From Leptothrix sp. (in: b-proteobacteria) (GTDB lineage: Bacteria > Pseudomonadota > Gammaproteobacteria > Burkholderiales > Burkholderiaceae_C), in the NCBI GenBank assembly GCA_013822685.1, contig PNKV01000018.1:1-64000 (forward strand): DNA of 64,000 nucleotides, given 5' to 3'. Shown here one piece after another: positions 25,299 through 33,074 of the stretch (its first letter is position 1; every line of letters begins with the position of its first letter). The notes under the pieces were generated by a model that was given only the letters and a program-made list of their open reading frames with translations, was not told where the DNA came from and ran no database searches. The position numbers were made by a program, and so were the translations under genes.

Positions 25299-26582
25299 CT
25301 AAGGCACGATGACGACAGGTGCAAACCCACCACCGGGCGTGCGGAAGTTGGTGGTCTGCCCCGTGTACATGCGTGCGGCCAGGAGTTGCACCTGCCCCGC
25401 GTAAGCGTAGGCGCGGATATCGAACTTGAGGTCTGTCTGCACGCCGTCCACCTCGATCAGGCGCTCGCTGGGCGGCACCATCGCCTGCGCCACGAAGCCA
25501 CCTGCGGTGATGTCCTGCCAGACGCGCCGGGTCAGCTTGTCGCCTCGGTAGACGGCCTTGCCGCCATAGCCTGATTCGGGCTTGAAGAACCACTGGCGGC
25601 GTTGTGCCCAGAGTTCATCAGACCGCTCCGGCGTGACCTGCACGGTTTGGGGCACCACGGCCGCCAGCAGCGCACGATCAGCTTCACTCACACCCCAGGA
25701 TGCAAGCAACGTGGCATCGCTGAGGGCAACCAGGTTGCGCTTCTCGGCGTGCAAGGCGTGCGCACGCGGGTGCGGGCTCATCACCACGACGCCGGCTTCA
25801 TAGGCGCTTTTCAAAGCGCCGTGCGCAGGCTCGGCCAGGTAGAAATCGGTGAGCCGGTTGTAGACCATGCTGACCACGCCGTCACCAACCCGCAGCTGGC
25901 CGTCGCGCCATTCAAGAGCTTCGGGTGCCACGATGCGGGCGTCCAGGCCGCGCTGTTGCAGCATCTGGCGGCATAACTCGAACTCGGGCGCCAGGTACTG
26001 GGCAGCGGGATCGTCGTCCACGATGGCCACCAGGCCCATGGGGGTGTCGCCCCGCTGGCAGCGCCATTCGCGGGTGAACATCGCAAAGAGTGCGTCTTCC
26101 AGCCCGGCCAGGGTGGGGTCAGGCTTGAACGCCCAGTTCATGGCTTCGCAGCAAGATTGCTGGGCGCGGGCCAGCGCCGCATTGAGCAAGGCGCCACCGG
26201 CATTGGTGTTGACCTCGATGAGCCGGGGCCCTTGTGCGCCCAGGTGGAAGTCATAGCCCATGAACATGCCCAGGGGGCCGAACTCATGCCGGGCGATGGC
26301 CGGTGCGCGCGCCAGCGCCTGGGCCTGGTACGCGGGCTGCGCCATGACGCGCTCCAGCGCTTGCACGGCCAAGCGCATCTGCTCGACAACGGGCTGAGCC
26401 AGAAAGACCACGGTGGAGGAAAACAGGTGCGGGCGTGTGCTGGCGATGTCTTGCGCCATGCCGGACAGGCTGGCATCTGTCTCCAGCTGTCGCTGCAGCT
26501 TCTCTGCGCTCAGCGTGCGGCAATAGCAGCCCAGGTTGAGCGCTTCGGCGGTGGTCAGGGGCAGCGCAACAGTGTTCATCAT
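25299..26582 (-). CDS. ATP-grasp-like ligase, circularly permuted type
   Basis: A 427-residue protein resembling the circularly permuted ATP-grasp / glutathionylspermidine-synthase-like group. Recognisable blocks are GPLGMFMGYDFHLGAQGPRLIEVNTNAGGALLN (ExN metal-site type), VVSMVYNRLTDFYL, KRNLVALSDATLL, WFFKPESGYGGKAVYRGDKLT (ATP-binding Lys and Gly loop), and FVAQAMVPPSERLIEVDGVQTDLKFDIRAYAYAGQVQLLAARMY, where the D-x-R is a typical ATP-grasp catalytic segment. It likely forms an amide or peptide bond with ATP. The adjacent glutamine amidotransferase suggests that ammonia or a glutamine-derived amine is used. Substrate unknown. Confidence 0.7.
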   Translation of the reverse strand: MMNTVALPLTTAEALNLGCYCRTLSAEKLQRQLETDASLSGMAQDIASTRPHLFSSTVVFLAQPVVEQMRLAVQALERVMAQPAYQAQALARAPAIARHEFGPLGMFMGYDFHLGAQGPRLIEVNTNAGGALLNAALARAQQSCCEAMNWAFKPDPTLAGLEDALFAMFTREWRCQRGDTPMGLVAIVDDDPAAQYLAPEFELCRQMLQQRGLDARIVAPEALEWRDGQLRVGDGVVSMVYNRLTDFYLAEPAHGALKSAYEAGVVVMSPHPRAHALHAEKRNLVALSDATLLASWGVSEADRALLAAVVPQTVQVTPERSDELWAQRRQWFFKPESGYGGKAVYRGDKLTRRVWQDITAGGFVAQAMVPPSERLIEVDGVQTDLKFDIRAYAYAGQVQLLAARMYTGQTTNFRTPGGGFAPVVIVP

Positions 26583-26589
26583 TCGAAGC

Positions 26590-27027
26590 TCATGTCATGG
26601 CCGGGTCTTGGCGGCGCAACACACCCGACAGTTCGGTGCCCGGCGCCACGGTGTTGAACACCGTTCCGTATTTCTTGACGTTTTCGTGCAGCAAGGCCAG
26701 CCTGCGATCGGGCTCGTCTGTATCAACCACGATCTCGTAGGTGATCGATTCCATTCGGGGTGGCACGTCCTGACGCACGCCGTGCACACGCACCTCGGCG
26801 CCCCGCAGTTCAAACTTCAGGATGGGCATGACCCGCTCGATGCTCTTGAGCATGCAAGCGGACAAAGCCGCCAGCAACAACTCTGCCGGGTTGAAGGCCT
26901 GGGGGTTGCCAGCCAAGTCGGTGTCCAGTGAAATCGTGGCTTGCTTGCACTGCGCCTGACTGCCATGCGCGCTCAGCCGCACCGACACCACGTCAAACGT
27001 GAGCTTGTTGGTCGCCGGGGCACTCAT
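26590..27027 (-). CDS. OsmC-family thiol peroxidase-like protein
   Basis: A 145-residue OsmC/Ohr-type protein. It begins MSAPATNKLTFDVVSVRLSA and contains NPAELLLAALSACMLKSIERVMPI, in which the Cys in LSAC is the conserved OsmC thiol, then EVRVHGVRQDVPPRMESITYEI. The second typical OsmC Cys is not obvious, so peroxidase activity may differ. The ATG overlaps the thioredoxin stop by 4 bases (ATGA), so the two are translated together, suggesting that the thioredoxin reduces this protein or that both handle thiol-metalloid stress. Confidence 0.8.
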   Translation of the reverse strand: MSAPATNKLTFDVVSVRLSAHGSQAQCKQATISLDTDLAGNPQAFNPAELLLAALSACMLKSIERVMPILKFELRGAEVRVHGVRQDVPPRMESITYEIVVDTDEPDRRLALLHENVKKYGTVFNTVAPGTELSGVLRRQDPAMT

Positions 27028-27257
27028 GCGAACCACTGCGCAATCTTGTCGCGGCTGGGCACACCACCGGCATGCACCACCTTGCCATCGATGACCACGC
27101 CTGGGGTGGACATGACGCCGTAGCCAATGATGGCCTGCATGTCCTGCACCTTGTCCATCTTGATCTCCTCGCCCTTTTCTTGTGCGATTTGCTCGATCAG
27201 CGCGATGGTGGTCTTGCAGTTGGCACAGCCGGAGCCCAGAACCTTGATGTCTTTCAT
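27024..27257 (-). CDS. Small thioredoxin-like protein (TM0996/MTH895 family)
   Basis: A 77-residue redox protein with GSGC-A-N-C near residue 11 and a cis-Pro region VMSTPGVVIDGKVVHAGGVPS. It is a close paralogue of the N-terminal domain of the ArsA fusion at 20485 (same IKVLGxGC...C start and HAGG/HSGG-x-PS end). This family is repeatedly found next to DUF318/ArsP-like permeases, and here the permease gene ends 25 bases upstream. Likely roles are delivery or reduction of trivalent organoarsenicals or metals to the permease (inference). Confidence 0.88.
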   Translation of the reverse strand: MKDIKVLGSGCANCKTTIALIEQIAQEKGEEIKMDKVQDMQAIIGYGVMSTPGVVIDGKVVHAGGVPSRDKIAQWFA

Positions 27258-27281
27258 GGTGTTGTCCTTGAGGATGGCGGT

Positions 27282-28334
27282 TCACAGAACCAGGTTGAAT
27301 ACATAGCCCACCAGCAAGATGCCAAAGGCGACGATGCCCGCGAAGGTGGCAATCAGGCGGGGCTTGAGGGCCTTGCGCAAGATGATCATTTCAGGCGCAG
27401 ACAAGGCGATCACGCTCATCATGAAGGCCAGCACGGTGCCCAGTGCAGCACCTTTGCCGATCAGCGCTTCGACGATGGGGATGACACCTGCTGCGTTCGT
27501 GTACATGGGCACGCCCAGCAAGACCGCGACCGGCACCGACCACCAGGCCTCGCGCCCCATGATGGAGGCCATGAAATCTTCAGGCACATAGCCGTGGATG
27601 CCAGCGCCCAGCGCGATGCCCACGATCACATAGGGCCAGACCTTGCCCACAATCTCGCGCACATGCCCCCAGCCCGCCTCGAAACGCTGCACCCAGTTCA
27701 GGCGCTCTTCCTGCACGTGAACGGCTTCGCCTCGTGCAATGGCCTGCACCCAGTCCTCCAGGTGGTTTTCCATGTGCAGGCGACCGATCACCAGGCCTGA
27801 GACGATGGCCACCAGCAAGCCCATCCCCAGGTAAAGCCCCGCCACCTTCCAGCCGAACATGCCGAACAAGAGCGTCAGGGCCACCTCGTTGACCATGGGC
27901 GCAGAGATCAGGAACGAGAAGGTGATGCCCAGCGGCACGCCCGCCGAGAGCAAACCAATGAACAAGGGCACGGCCGAGCATGAACAGAACGGGGTGACGA
28001 TGCCCAACAGGGCCGCCAGCACATTGCCGACGCCCGTTCGCTTGCCCGCCAGCAAGGCGCGGGTGCGCTCCGGGGCAAAGAAGGTTTGCACGATGCCCAT
28101 GACGAACACGATGCCCGTCAACAGGAGCAAGACCTTGGGCGTGTCAAAAAAGAAGAAATGCAGGGCCTCGCCCAAGGCGCTCTGGCGTGTCAGCCCGGTC
28201 AGGCTCAAGACCGTATCGGCAAAGTCCGTGAGGTGGTCGTAGGCCCAAAACCAGACGGGTGCCACCAGGGCCAGGCCCGCCAGCCAACGGATCAAGGGCG
28301 TAGCCTGGGGCGCGGGGGATGCAGTGGTGTTCAT
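27282..28334 (-). CDS. ArsP-like DUF318 permease
   Basis: A 350-residue membrane permease with about eight to ten helices. The diagnostic segment is GIVTPFCSCSAVPLFIGLLSAGVPLGITFSFLISAPMVNEVAL: the C-S-C motif in the first conserved helix and SxPxxNE afterwards mark the PF03773 permeases, which include ArsP, an exporter of methylarsenite and other trivalent aromatic arsenicals. The second half repeats the pattern with LLGVPMYTNAAGVIPIVEALI and SAPEMIIL. First gene of an operon preceded by a promoter-like block shared with the ATPase operon. Substrate not provable from sequence. Confidence 0.88.
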   Translation of the reverse strand: MNTTASPAPQATPLIRWLAGLALVAPVWFWAYDHLTDFADTVLSLTGLTRQSALGEALHFFFFDTPKVLLLLTGIVFVMGIVQTFFAPERTRALLAGKRTGVGNVLAALLGIVTPFCSCSAVPLFIGLLSAGVPLGITFSFLISAPMVNEVALTLLFGMFGWKVAGLYLGMGLLVAIVSGLVIGRLHMENHLEDWVQAIARGEAVHVQEERLNWVQRFEAGWGHVREIVGKVWPYVIVGIALGAGIHGYVPEDFMASIMGREAWWSVPVAVLLGVPMYTNAAGVIPIVEALIGKGAALGTVLAFMMSVIALSAPEMIILRKALKPRLIATFAGIVAFGILLVGYVFNLVL

Positions 28335-28382
28335 GGCAGCAGTGTGATCTTCTAGGTCATCAGGTCAAGCCTGTCAGTCAAG

Positions 28383-28410
28383 AAGACGCACATGCTGTCA
28401 AAAAGATGCA
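28383..28410 (-). promoter_or_regulatory. Candidate ECF-sigma promoter of the permease operon
   Basis: On the minus strand TGCATC (28410-28405) and CGTCTT (28388-28383) are 16 bp apart, exactly as at 23152-23179. The 20-bp block TGTCAGTCAAGAAGACGCAC (28372-28391, plus-strand notation) is repeated exactly at 23141-23160, and CCTGCATC extends the -35 match. It sits about 50 bases before the permease ATG and just downstream of the sigma-factor gene. Confidence 0.68.
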
Positions 28411-28429
28411 GGCGTCAAATGGAAAAGCA

Positions 28430-28975
28430 TCAGGTACGAGGCACAAAACAGCAGACTTGCCCCAGCGGGTCCAGCGTCACCTGGCAGGATTGCGTCAGCT
28501 GCGCCCTCAGTCGTTTGCGGGCCCGCTGGAGTCGTGATTTGGCGCCGGGCAGACTCAAGCCCAGCTTGCGGGCGTAGTCTTCCTGGCTCATGCCGTTGAG
28601 GTCGCACTCGGTGATGGCGTCCCGGTCCTCGTCACTCAACTCGCCCAGGACGCGGGGCAGGCAAGATGCCAGGCTGTCCACCGCAGGCACGGCATCGTCT
28701 TGCACGGCAGGCAAGTCATCGGGTAACGCCACCCATTCGCGACGACGACGCATGTGGTCGGTCACGGTATTGCGCGCGACCTCGTACAACCAGGCTCGGG
28801 CATTGGCGATGTCACAAAAGCCCTTGCCCTGGCGCAGGGCTTTCATGAAAACGTCTTGCAGCAGGTCCTGCACCGTGGCCTGATCTTCAACGTGTTTGAT
28901 CAACCAGCCCCGCAACTCCCGCTCGTGGGCATGCCATGCGGCCATCAAGCAAGGTAGATCCTGCAAGGTGCTCAT
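28430..28975 (-). CDS. SigZ-like ECF RNA polymerase sigma factor
   Basis: A 181-residue ECF sigma factor. Region 2 spans about 15-80 with VQDLLQDVFMKALRQGKGF and NARAWLYEVARNTVTDHMRRRR. Region 4 spans about 108-160 with LSDEDRDAITECDLNGMSQEDYARKLGLSLPGAKSRLQRARKRL. The C-terminal extension SCQVTLDPLGQVCCF (C164, C175, C176) matches the Cys-rich tail of SigZ-type factors. No anti-sigma gene adjoins it, so the tail could itself sense thiol-reactive metalloids. It is the last gene of the ars operon, 3 bases after arsH, and sits just upstream of the permease operon with its candidate promoter. Confidence 0.9.
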   Translation of the reverse strand: MSTLQDLPCLMAAWHAHERELRGWLIKHVEDQATVQDLLQDVFMKALRQGKGFCDIANARAWLYEVARNTVTDHMRRRREWVALPDDLPAVQDDAVPAVDSLASCLPRVLGELSDEDRDAITECDLNGMSQEDYARKLGLSLPGAKSRLQRARKRLRAQLTQSCQVTLDPLGQVCCFVPRT

Positions 28976-28978
28976 GGT

Positions 28979-29710
28979 TCAGATCGCCGCCTGGTTGACG
29001 CGCTTCATCAAGGCTTCTGCGCTTTCCTTGCGCTCGCTGTAGCGGTCCACCAGATACGGCGCCACGTCACGCGTGAGCAAGGTGAACTTGACCAACTCTT
29101 CCAGCACATCCACCACACGGTCGTGGTAGCTGGAGGGCTTCATGCGGTCGTGCTCGTCAAACTCCAGGAAGGCCTTGGCCACCGACGACTGGTTGGGAAT
29201 GGTGAGCATGCGCATCCAGCGGCCCAGCACCCGCATCTGGTTGACCGCATTGAACGACTGCGAGCCGCCACTGACCTGCATGACCGCCAGCGTCTTGCCT
29301 TGCGTGGGGCGAACGGCGCCACTGTTCAAGGGGATCCAGTCAATCTGTGCTTTCATGATGCCTGTCATCGCACCATGGCGCTCAGGCGAGCACCACACCA
29401 TGCCTTCGGCCCAGTTCGTCAATTCACGCAACTCGACGACCTTGGGATGGGTGTCTGGCGCATCATCCGGCAAGGGCAAGCCACTGGGATTGAAGATCTT
29501 CACCTCTCCACCCATGGCCTGCAGCAAGCGGGCTGACTCTTCGACCACCAAGCGACTGAAGGAGCGCTGCCGCAAAGAACCGTACAGCAGCAAAAAGCGC
29601 GGCGCATGGGTCGAGGGCTGCGTCGGGAGCAGACGGGTCAGGTCCGGCACCTGAAAATGTTCAGCCGCCACCTGGGGCAGATCCGCCAACAGATCGGGCC
29701 GGTCAGACAA
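28979..29710 (-). CDS. arsH: ArsH NADPH-dependent FMN reductase (TTG start)
   Basis: A 243-residue flavoprotein that oxidises trivalent organoarsenicals to less toxic pentavalent forms. The flavodoxin-like FMN site is in [18 protein letters not shown]. The NADPH-type block and ArsH core read [23 protein letters not shown] and [23 protein letters not shown]. No ATG or GTG occurs before the FMN motif. A TTG at 29710 (TTGTCTGACCGG) overlaps the arsC stop by 8 bases and gives the expected N-terminus ([11 protein letters not shown]), so I infer an unusual TTG start by translational coupling. Confidence 0.9.
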   Translation of the reverse strand: MSDRPDLLADLPQVAAEHFQVPDLTRLLPTQPSTHAPRFLLLYGSLRQRSFSRLVVEESARLLQAMGGEVKIFNPSGLPLPDDAPDTHPKVVELRELTNWAEGMVWCSPERHGAMTGIMKAQIDWIPLNSGAVRPTQGKTLAVMQVSGGSQSFNAVNQMRVLGRWMRMLTIPNQSSVAKAFLEFDEHDRMKPSSYHDRVVDVLEELVKFTLLTRDVAPYLVDRYSERKESAEALMKRVNQAAI

Positions 29711-30128
29711 GGCGACGCCCCTGTTCGTCAATGACCACTTCACCGTCTTCCTTGGTGAAAGGGCCTTGCTGCGCTTGCACCAGGATGTCCAGCACCAGCT
29801 CGGAAGGGCGGCACAGCCGGGTGCCCATGGGCGTGACCACAATGGGCCGGTTGATCAGGATCGGGTGCGCGATCATGAAGTCCAGCAACTCGTCGTCGGT
29901 CCACTTGGTGTCTTCCAGCTTGAGCGCGTCATAGACATCGCCCTTGCTGCGCAGCACCTCGCGAACGGACAGGCCACAAGCGCCGATCAGCTGGACCAGT
30001 TGATCGCGCGTGGGTGGGGTCTCCAGGTAGAGAATGACCTGCGGCTCAATGCCTGCGTTGCGGATCAGGGCCAGGGTGTTGCGGGAGGTGCCACACTTTG
30101 GGTTGTGAAAGATGGTGACGGTGCTCAT
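29703..30128 (-). CDS. arsC: Glutaredoxin-dependent arsenate reductase ArsC
   Basis: A 141-residue arsenate reductase of the E. coli R773 type. The catalytic Cys is C12 in [15 protein letters not shown], and the conserved arginine region is [18 protein letters not shown]. It uses glutathione and glutaredoxin to reduce As(V) to As(III) for export by Acr3. The ATG at 30128 overlaps the acr3 stop (ATGA), preferred over the ATG at 30137. Third arsenate reductase of this operon and the only glutaredoxin-type one. Confidence 0.95.
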   Translation of the reverse strand: MSTVTIFHNPKCGTSRNTLALIRNAGIEPQVILYLETPPTRDQLVQLIGACGLSVREVLRSKGDVYDALKLEDTKWTDDELLDFMIAHPILINRPIVVTPMGTRLCRPSELVLDILVQAQQGPFTKEDGEVVIDEQGRRLV

Positions 30129-31207
30129 GCTTTGCATTGTCCCTGCTCGTACCAGCCCTTGCTCTGGTTGACCACGCGGACCACCAGCAGCATCACGGGC
30201 ACCTCGATCAGCACGCCCACCACGGTGGCCAGCGCGGCGCCCGACTCAAAGCCAAACAAGCTGATGGCGGCGGCCACGGCCAGCTCGAAGAAGTTGCTCG
30301 CACCAATCAATGCCGATGGGCAGGCCACTTCATGCGACTCGCCCACGCGGCGGTTGAGCCAGTAAGCCAGCGCCGAGTTGAAGAAGACCTGGATCAGGAT
30401 AGGCACCGCCAGCATGGCAATCACCAGGGGCTGCTTGATGATGGCTTCCCCCTGAAAGGCAAACAGCAGCACCAGTGTGGCGAGCAAGGCGGTGATGGAC
30501 CAGGGGCCGATCTTGGCCAGGGCCGCATCAAAAGCAGCCTGGCCGCGCTGGAGCAGCGCCTTGCGCAGCATCTGGGCCAGGGCCACCGGGATCACGATGT
30601 ACAGCACCACGGACGTCACCAGGGTGTCCCAGGGCACGACGATGGACGACAGGCCCAGCAGCAGCGCCACGATGGGGGCAAACGCAAACACCATGATGCT
30701 GTCGTTCAGGGCCACTTGCGACAGCGTGAACAGCGGGTTGCCACCGGTCAGGCGGCTCCACACGAACACCATGGCCGTGCAGGGCGCGGCGGCCAGCAGG
30801 ATCAGGCCGGCGATGTAGCTGTCCAGCTGACCGGCAGGCAGGTAAGGCGCGAACAGGTGGCGCACGAAGATCCAGCCCAGCAACGCCATCGAGAAGGGCT
30901 TGACCGCCCAGTTGACAAACAGGGTGACGCCGATGCCCTTCCAGTGCTGCTTGACCTGCGACAGACTGCCGAAGTCCACCTTGACCAGCATGGGGATGAT
31001 CATCACCCAGATCAGCAGGCCCACGGGCAGATTGACCTTGGCGACTTCCATGTGGCCAATGGTCTGAAAGACGCCGGGCAGCACCTGACCCAGCACAATG
31101 CCGATCACGATGCACAAAAAGACCCAGACGGTCAGGTAGCGTTCGAAGACGCTCATGGGCGCCGGTGCCGACTTGAGGGGTGCCATGGCGGCAGTCGTGG
31201 TGTTCAT
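30125..31207 (-). CDS. acr3: Acr3 arsenite efflux transporter
   Basis: A 360-residue secondary transporter exporting As(OH)3 with proton antiport, about ten membrane helices. The essential Cys of helix 4 is in LILLAAAPCTAMVFVWSRLTGG, and the conserved Glu of helix 9 in ALIGASNFFELAVAAAISLFG. Other Acr3 blocks are WVMIIPMLVKVDFG and VALNDSIMVF. The ATG at 31207 is used; the frame also opens two codons earlier with TTG. It lies 11 bases after the LMW-type arsC and overlaps the downstream arsC. Confidence 0.96.
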   Translation of the reverse strand: MNTTTAAMAPLKSAPAPMSVFERYLTVWVFLCIVIGIVLGQVLPGVFQTIGHMEVAKVNLPVGLLIWVMIIPMLVKVDFGSLSQVKQHWKGIGVTLFVNWAVKPFSMALLGWIFVRHLFAPYLPAGQLDSYIAGLILLAAAPCTAMVFVWSRLTGGNPLFTLSQVALNDSIMVFAFAPIVALLLGLSSIVVPWDTLVTSVVLYIVIPVALAQMLRKALLQRGQAAFDAALAKIGPWSITALLATLVLLFAFQGEAIIKQPLVIAMLAVPILIQVFFNSALAYWLNRRVGESHEVACPSALIGASNFFELAVAAAISLFGFESGAALATVVGVLIEVPVMLLVVRVVNQSKGWYEQGQCKA

Positions 31208-31218
31208 CGTCAATGTCC

Positions 31219-31722
31219 TCAGCTGCGGGCGATGTCATTGAGGGCCGCCAGCAAGGCGCCCTGATCCAGGGTTTCCAGCGGCAAAGCCAGCAACTGCAGC
31301 ATCTTGTAGCCAATGGCCTGACGCGTCAGCTCGAACGCACGGCGCTTGCCTTCGTCCCCGCCCTCGGCGTTGGATGGGTCCGGGTAGCCCCAGTGCACCT
31401 TGACCGGCAGGCCCTTGCCCCCGAAAAATACCGGGCAAGTTTCGGCCGCCGCGCTGTCGCACACTGTGATGACGATGGACAGGGGTGGCGCGCCGTCGGT
31501 GCTGAACTCGTCCCAGCTTTTGCTGCGGTAGGCAGACGTGTCAATGCCTGCGTTGTTCAGGGCCTCGATGGCGAACGGGTTCAGGCGGCCGCTGGGCGCG
31601 CTGCCCGCGCTGTGCGCCTTGATGTCTTTGCCCAGCTTGGCGGCCAGGTGGTTGAGCATACCTTCAGACAGCACGCTGCGGGCGGAGTTGTGCGTGCAAA
31701 GGATCAGAACGTGGGTGGTCAT
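31219..31722 (-). CDS. arsC: Arsenate reductase, low-molecular-weight phosphatase type (copy 1)
   Basis: A 167-residue enzyme of the thioredoxin-coupled/LMW-PTPase ArsC family. It has the P-loop HVLILCTHNSARSVLSEG (Cys 9 nucleophile), FRSKSW-equivalent YRSKSWDEF, and the redox-cysteine segment VITVCDSAAAETCPVFFGG with two cysteines. The start at 31722 lies 8 bases after the stop of the related gene upstream. About half identical by eye to the neighbouring copy, so the pair probably arose by duplication or separate recruitment. Confidence 0.93.
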   Translation of the reverse strand: MTTHVLILCTHNSARSVLSEGMLNHLAAKLGKDIKAHSAGSAPSGRLNPFAIEALNNAGIDTSAYRSKSWDEFSTDGAPPLSIVITVCDSAAAETCPVFFGGKGLPVKVHWGYPDPSNAEGGDEGKRRAFELTRQAIGYKMLQLLALPLETLDQGALLAALNDIARS

Positions 31723-31730
31723 GGTGAGCT

Positions 31731-32225
31731 TCAAATTTTGCCAATGGCGTTGAGTTGGGCCTGGATGGACAAGGCCTGCAGACTGTGCGGTGGCAAGGCC
31801 AGCATCAACTCGATACGGCGCTTGAGGATCTGAGCAACGTCATTGAAGGCCTGACGCTGCTTGTCATCACGGCCATCCACGGCTGCAGGGTCATAAACGC
31901 CCCAATGCGCCGTCAGCGGTTGCCCTGGCCACACCGGACAGATCTCGCCTGCGGCGTTGTCACACACGGTGAAGACAAAGTTCATCACGGGTGCATCGGG
32001 CGAAGCGAACTCATCCCAACTCTTGCTGCGAAAGCCGTCTTGAGCCATGCCCAGGCGTTGGAGCACTTCAAGCGCCATCGGATGCACCTCCCCTTTGGGA
32101 TGGCTTCCCGCCGAATACGCCTTGAAGCGGTTGCCGCCCATGGCATTGAGGATGCCCTCTGCCAAGATGGAACGGGCCGAGTTGCCTGTACAAATGAACA
32201 GAACATTCAACAACTTGTCGCTCAT
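31731..32225 (-). CDS. arsC: Arsenate reductase, low-molecular-weight phosphatase type (copy 2)
   Basis: A 164-residue LMW-PTPase-type arsenate reductase. The P-loop is VLFICTGNSARSILAEG (Cys 12), followed by AYSAGSHPKGEVHP, GFRSKSWDEFA and FVFTVCDNAAGEICPVWPGQP, the family's conserved blocks with the resolving cysteines. It reduces As(V) with thioredoxin or mycothiol-like donors depending on host. Located between arsI and copy 1, in the same overlapping operon. Confidence 0.95.
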   Translation of the reverse strand: MSDKLLNVLFICTGNSARSILAEGILNAMGGNRFKAYSAGSHPKGEVHPMALEVLQRLGMAQDGFRSKSWDEFASPDAPVMNFVFTVCDNAAGEICPVWPGQPLTAHWGVYDPAAVDGRDDKQRQAFNDVAQILKRRIELMLALPPHSLQALSIQAQLNAIGKI

Positions 32226-32233
32226 GTTTGGCC

Positions 32234-32707
32234 TCAGCAGCACGAAGATTTGACAGGAATACCAATCGGCTTGCCGGTGACCTTGGGCGTGCAGCAAGCG
32301 CTGGCTGATTCAGCCTGCACCGACTCGCCTTCACGGAACACAGAGATGTTGCCCAGCGTCTGGAAATGCTCCCAGGGCAGGCCCTGGGGATCGACGATCC
32401 AATGCTTGTCGCTTTGGGCGTAACAGCAGGTGGTGGCCCCTTCATCGATCAGCGACAGGTCGGCGGCCTGAGCCTGGGCCTTCATGGCCTGCAGGTCGGC
32501 TTCGGTGTCAACCTGGATGCCCAGGTGATCAACGCCGGTATGGCCGTGTCCGCGCGTTGAAATCGCGAAGTTGACGGCAGGTTCATCGAGCATCCACTTG
32601 GCGTAGTCTGCTTCGAGCCGGGCAGGCTGGGCGCCGAACATCTTGGAATAGAAGTCAACGTTCCTGGCCAGATCGGTGACATGTACATGAACATGAAAAC
32701 GTTTCAT
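32234..32707 (-). CDS. arsI: ArsI-type C-As lyase (CadI/ArsI family)
   Basis: A 157-residue non-haem iron dioxygenase of the vicinal-oxygen-chelate fold that cleaves the carbon-arsenic bond of trivalent methyl and aromatic arsenicals. The iron ligands fit H5 (MKRFHVHVHVTD), H61 (GVDHLGIQV) and E113 (DPQGLPWEHF). The vicinal thiols needed to bind As(III) species are C94-C95 in ATTCCYAQSDK. The C-terminal tail holds two further CC pairs (ASACCT and SSCC). Second gene of the ars operon, 11 bases after arsR. Together with ArsH and the ArsP-like permease it implies organoarsenical exposure. Confidence 0.9.
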   Translation of the reverse strand: MKRFHVHVHVTDLARNVDFYSKMFGAQPARLEADYAKWMLDEPAVNFAISTRGHGHTGVDHLGIQVDTEADLQAMKAQAQAADLSLIDEGATTCCYAQSDKHWIVDPQGLPWEHFQTLGNISVFREGESVQAESASACCTPKVTGKPIGIPVKSSCC

Positions 32708-32718
32708 GGGGAGCTCTT

Positions 32719-33072
32719 TCAGCAGGTGGTGCAGGCCCGCTTGCGCGTGACCTTGCCAGATAGGGTGGCGGGTGTGGGTGCGCAGGGCTTGCCCTGGCAG
32801 CAATGCTCGGTCAGGTAGCCGAGCAGGTCATCCATGTGCTCGAACGCCGCGCGGTAAATGAGATGTCGCCCATCGCGCTCCTGACTGACCAGATCGGCGT
32901 ACATCAACTCTTTAAGGTGGAAGGACAGTGTGGTGGCGGCCACCTCCAACTGCGCAGCCAAATCTCCCGGCGTGAGCCCTTTCGGACCTGCGACAACCAA
33001 GGCGCGAAAGACACGCAAACGCACGGGCTGGGCCAATGCGGCGAGAGATTTGACGACGTTTTGCTCTTCCAT
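32719..33072 (-). CDS. arsR: ArsR arsenite-responsive repressor
   Basis: A 117-residue SmtB/ArsR winged-helix repressor. DNA-binding helices lie in LTPGDLAAQLEVAATTLSFHLKELMYADLVSQERDGRHLIYRA. The classical CVC site of R773 ArsR is absent. Instead the C-terminal region has EHCCQGKPC (C91, C92, C97), like the C95-C96-C102 As(III) site of the Acidithiobacillus ferrooxidans type. First gene of the leftward ars operon, with its operator immediately upstream. Confidence 0.95.
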   Translation of the reverse strand: MEEQNVVKSLAALAQPVRLRVFRALVVAGPKGLTPGDLAAQLEVAATTLSFHLKELMYADLVSQERDGRHLIYRAAFEHMDDLLGYLTEHCCQGKPCAPTPATLSGKVTRKRACTTC

Positions 33073-33074
33073 AT

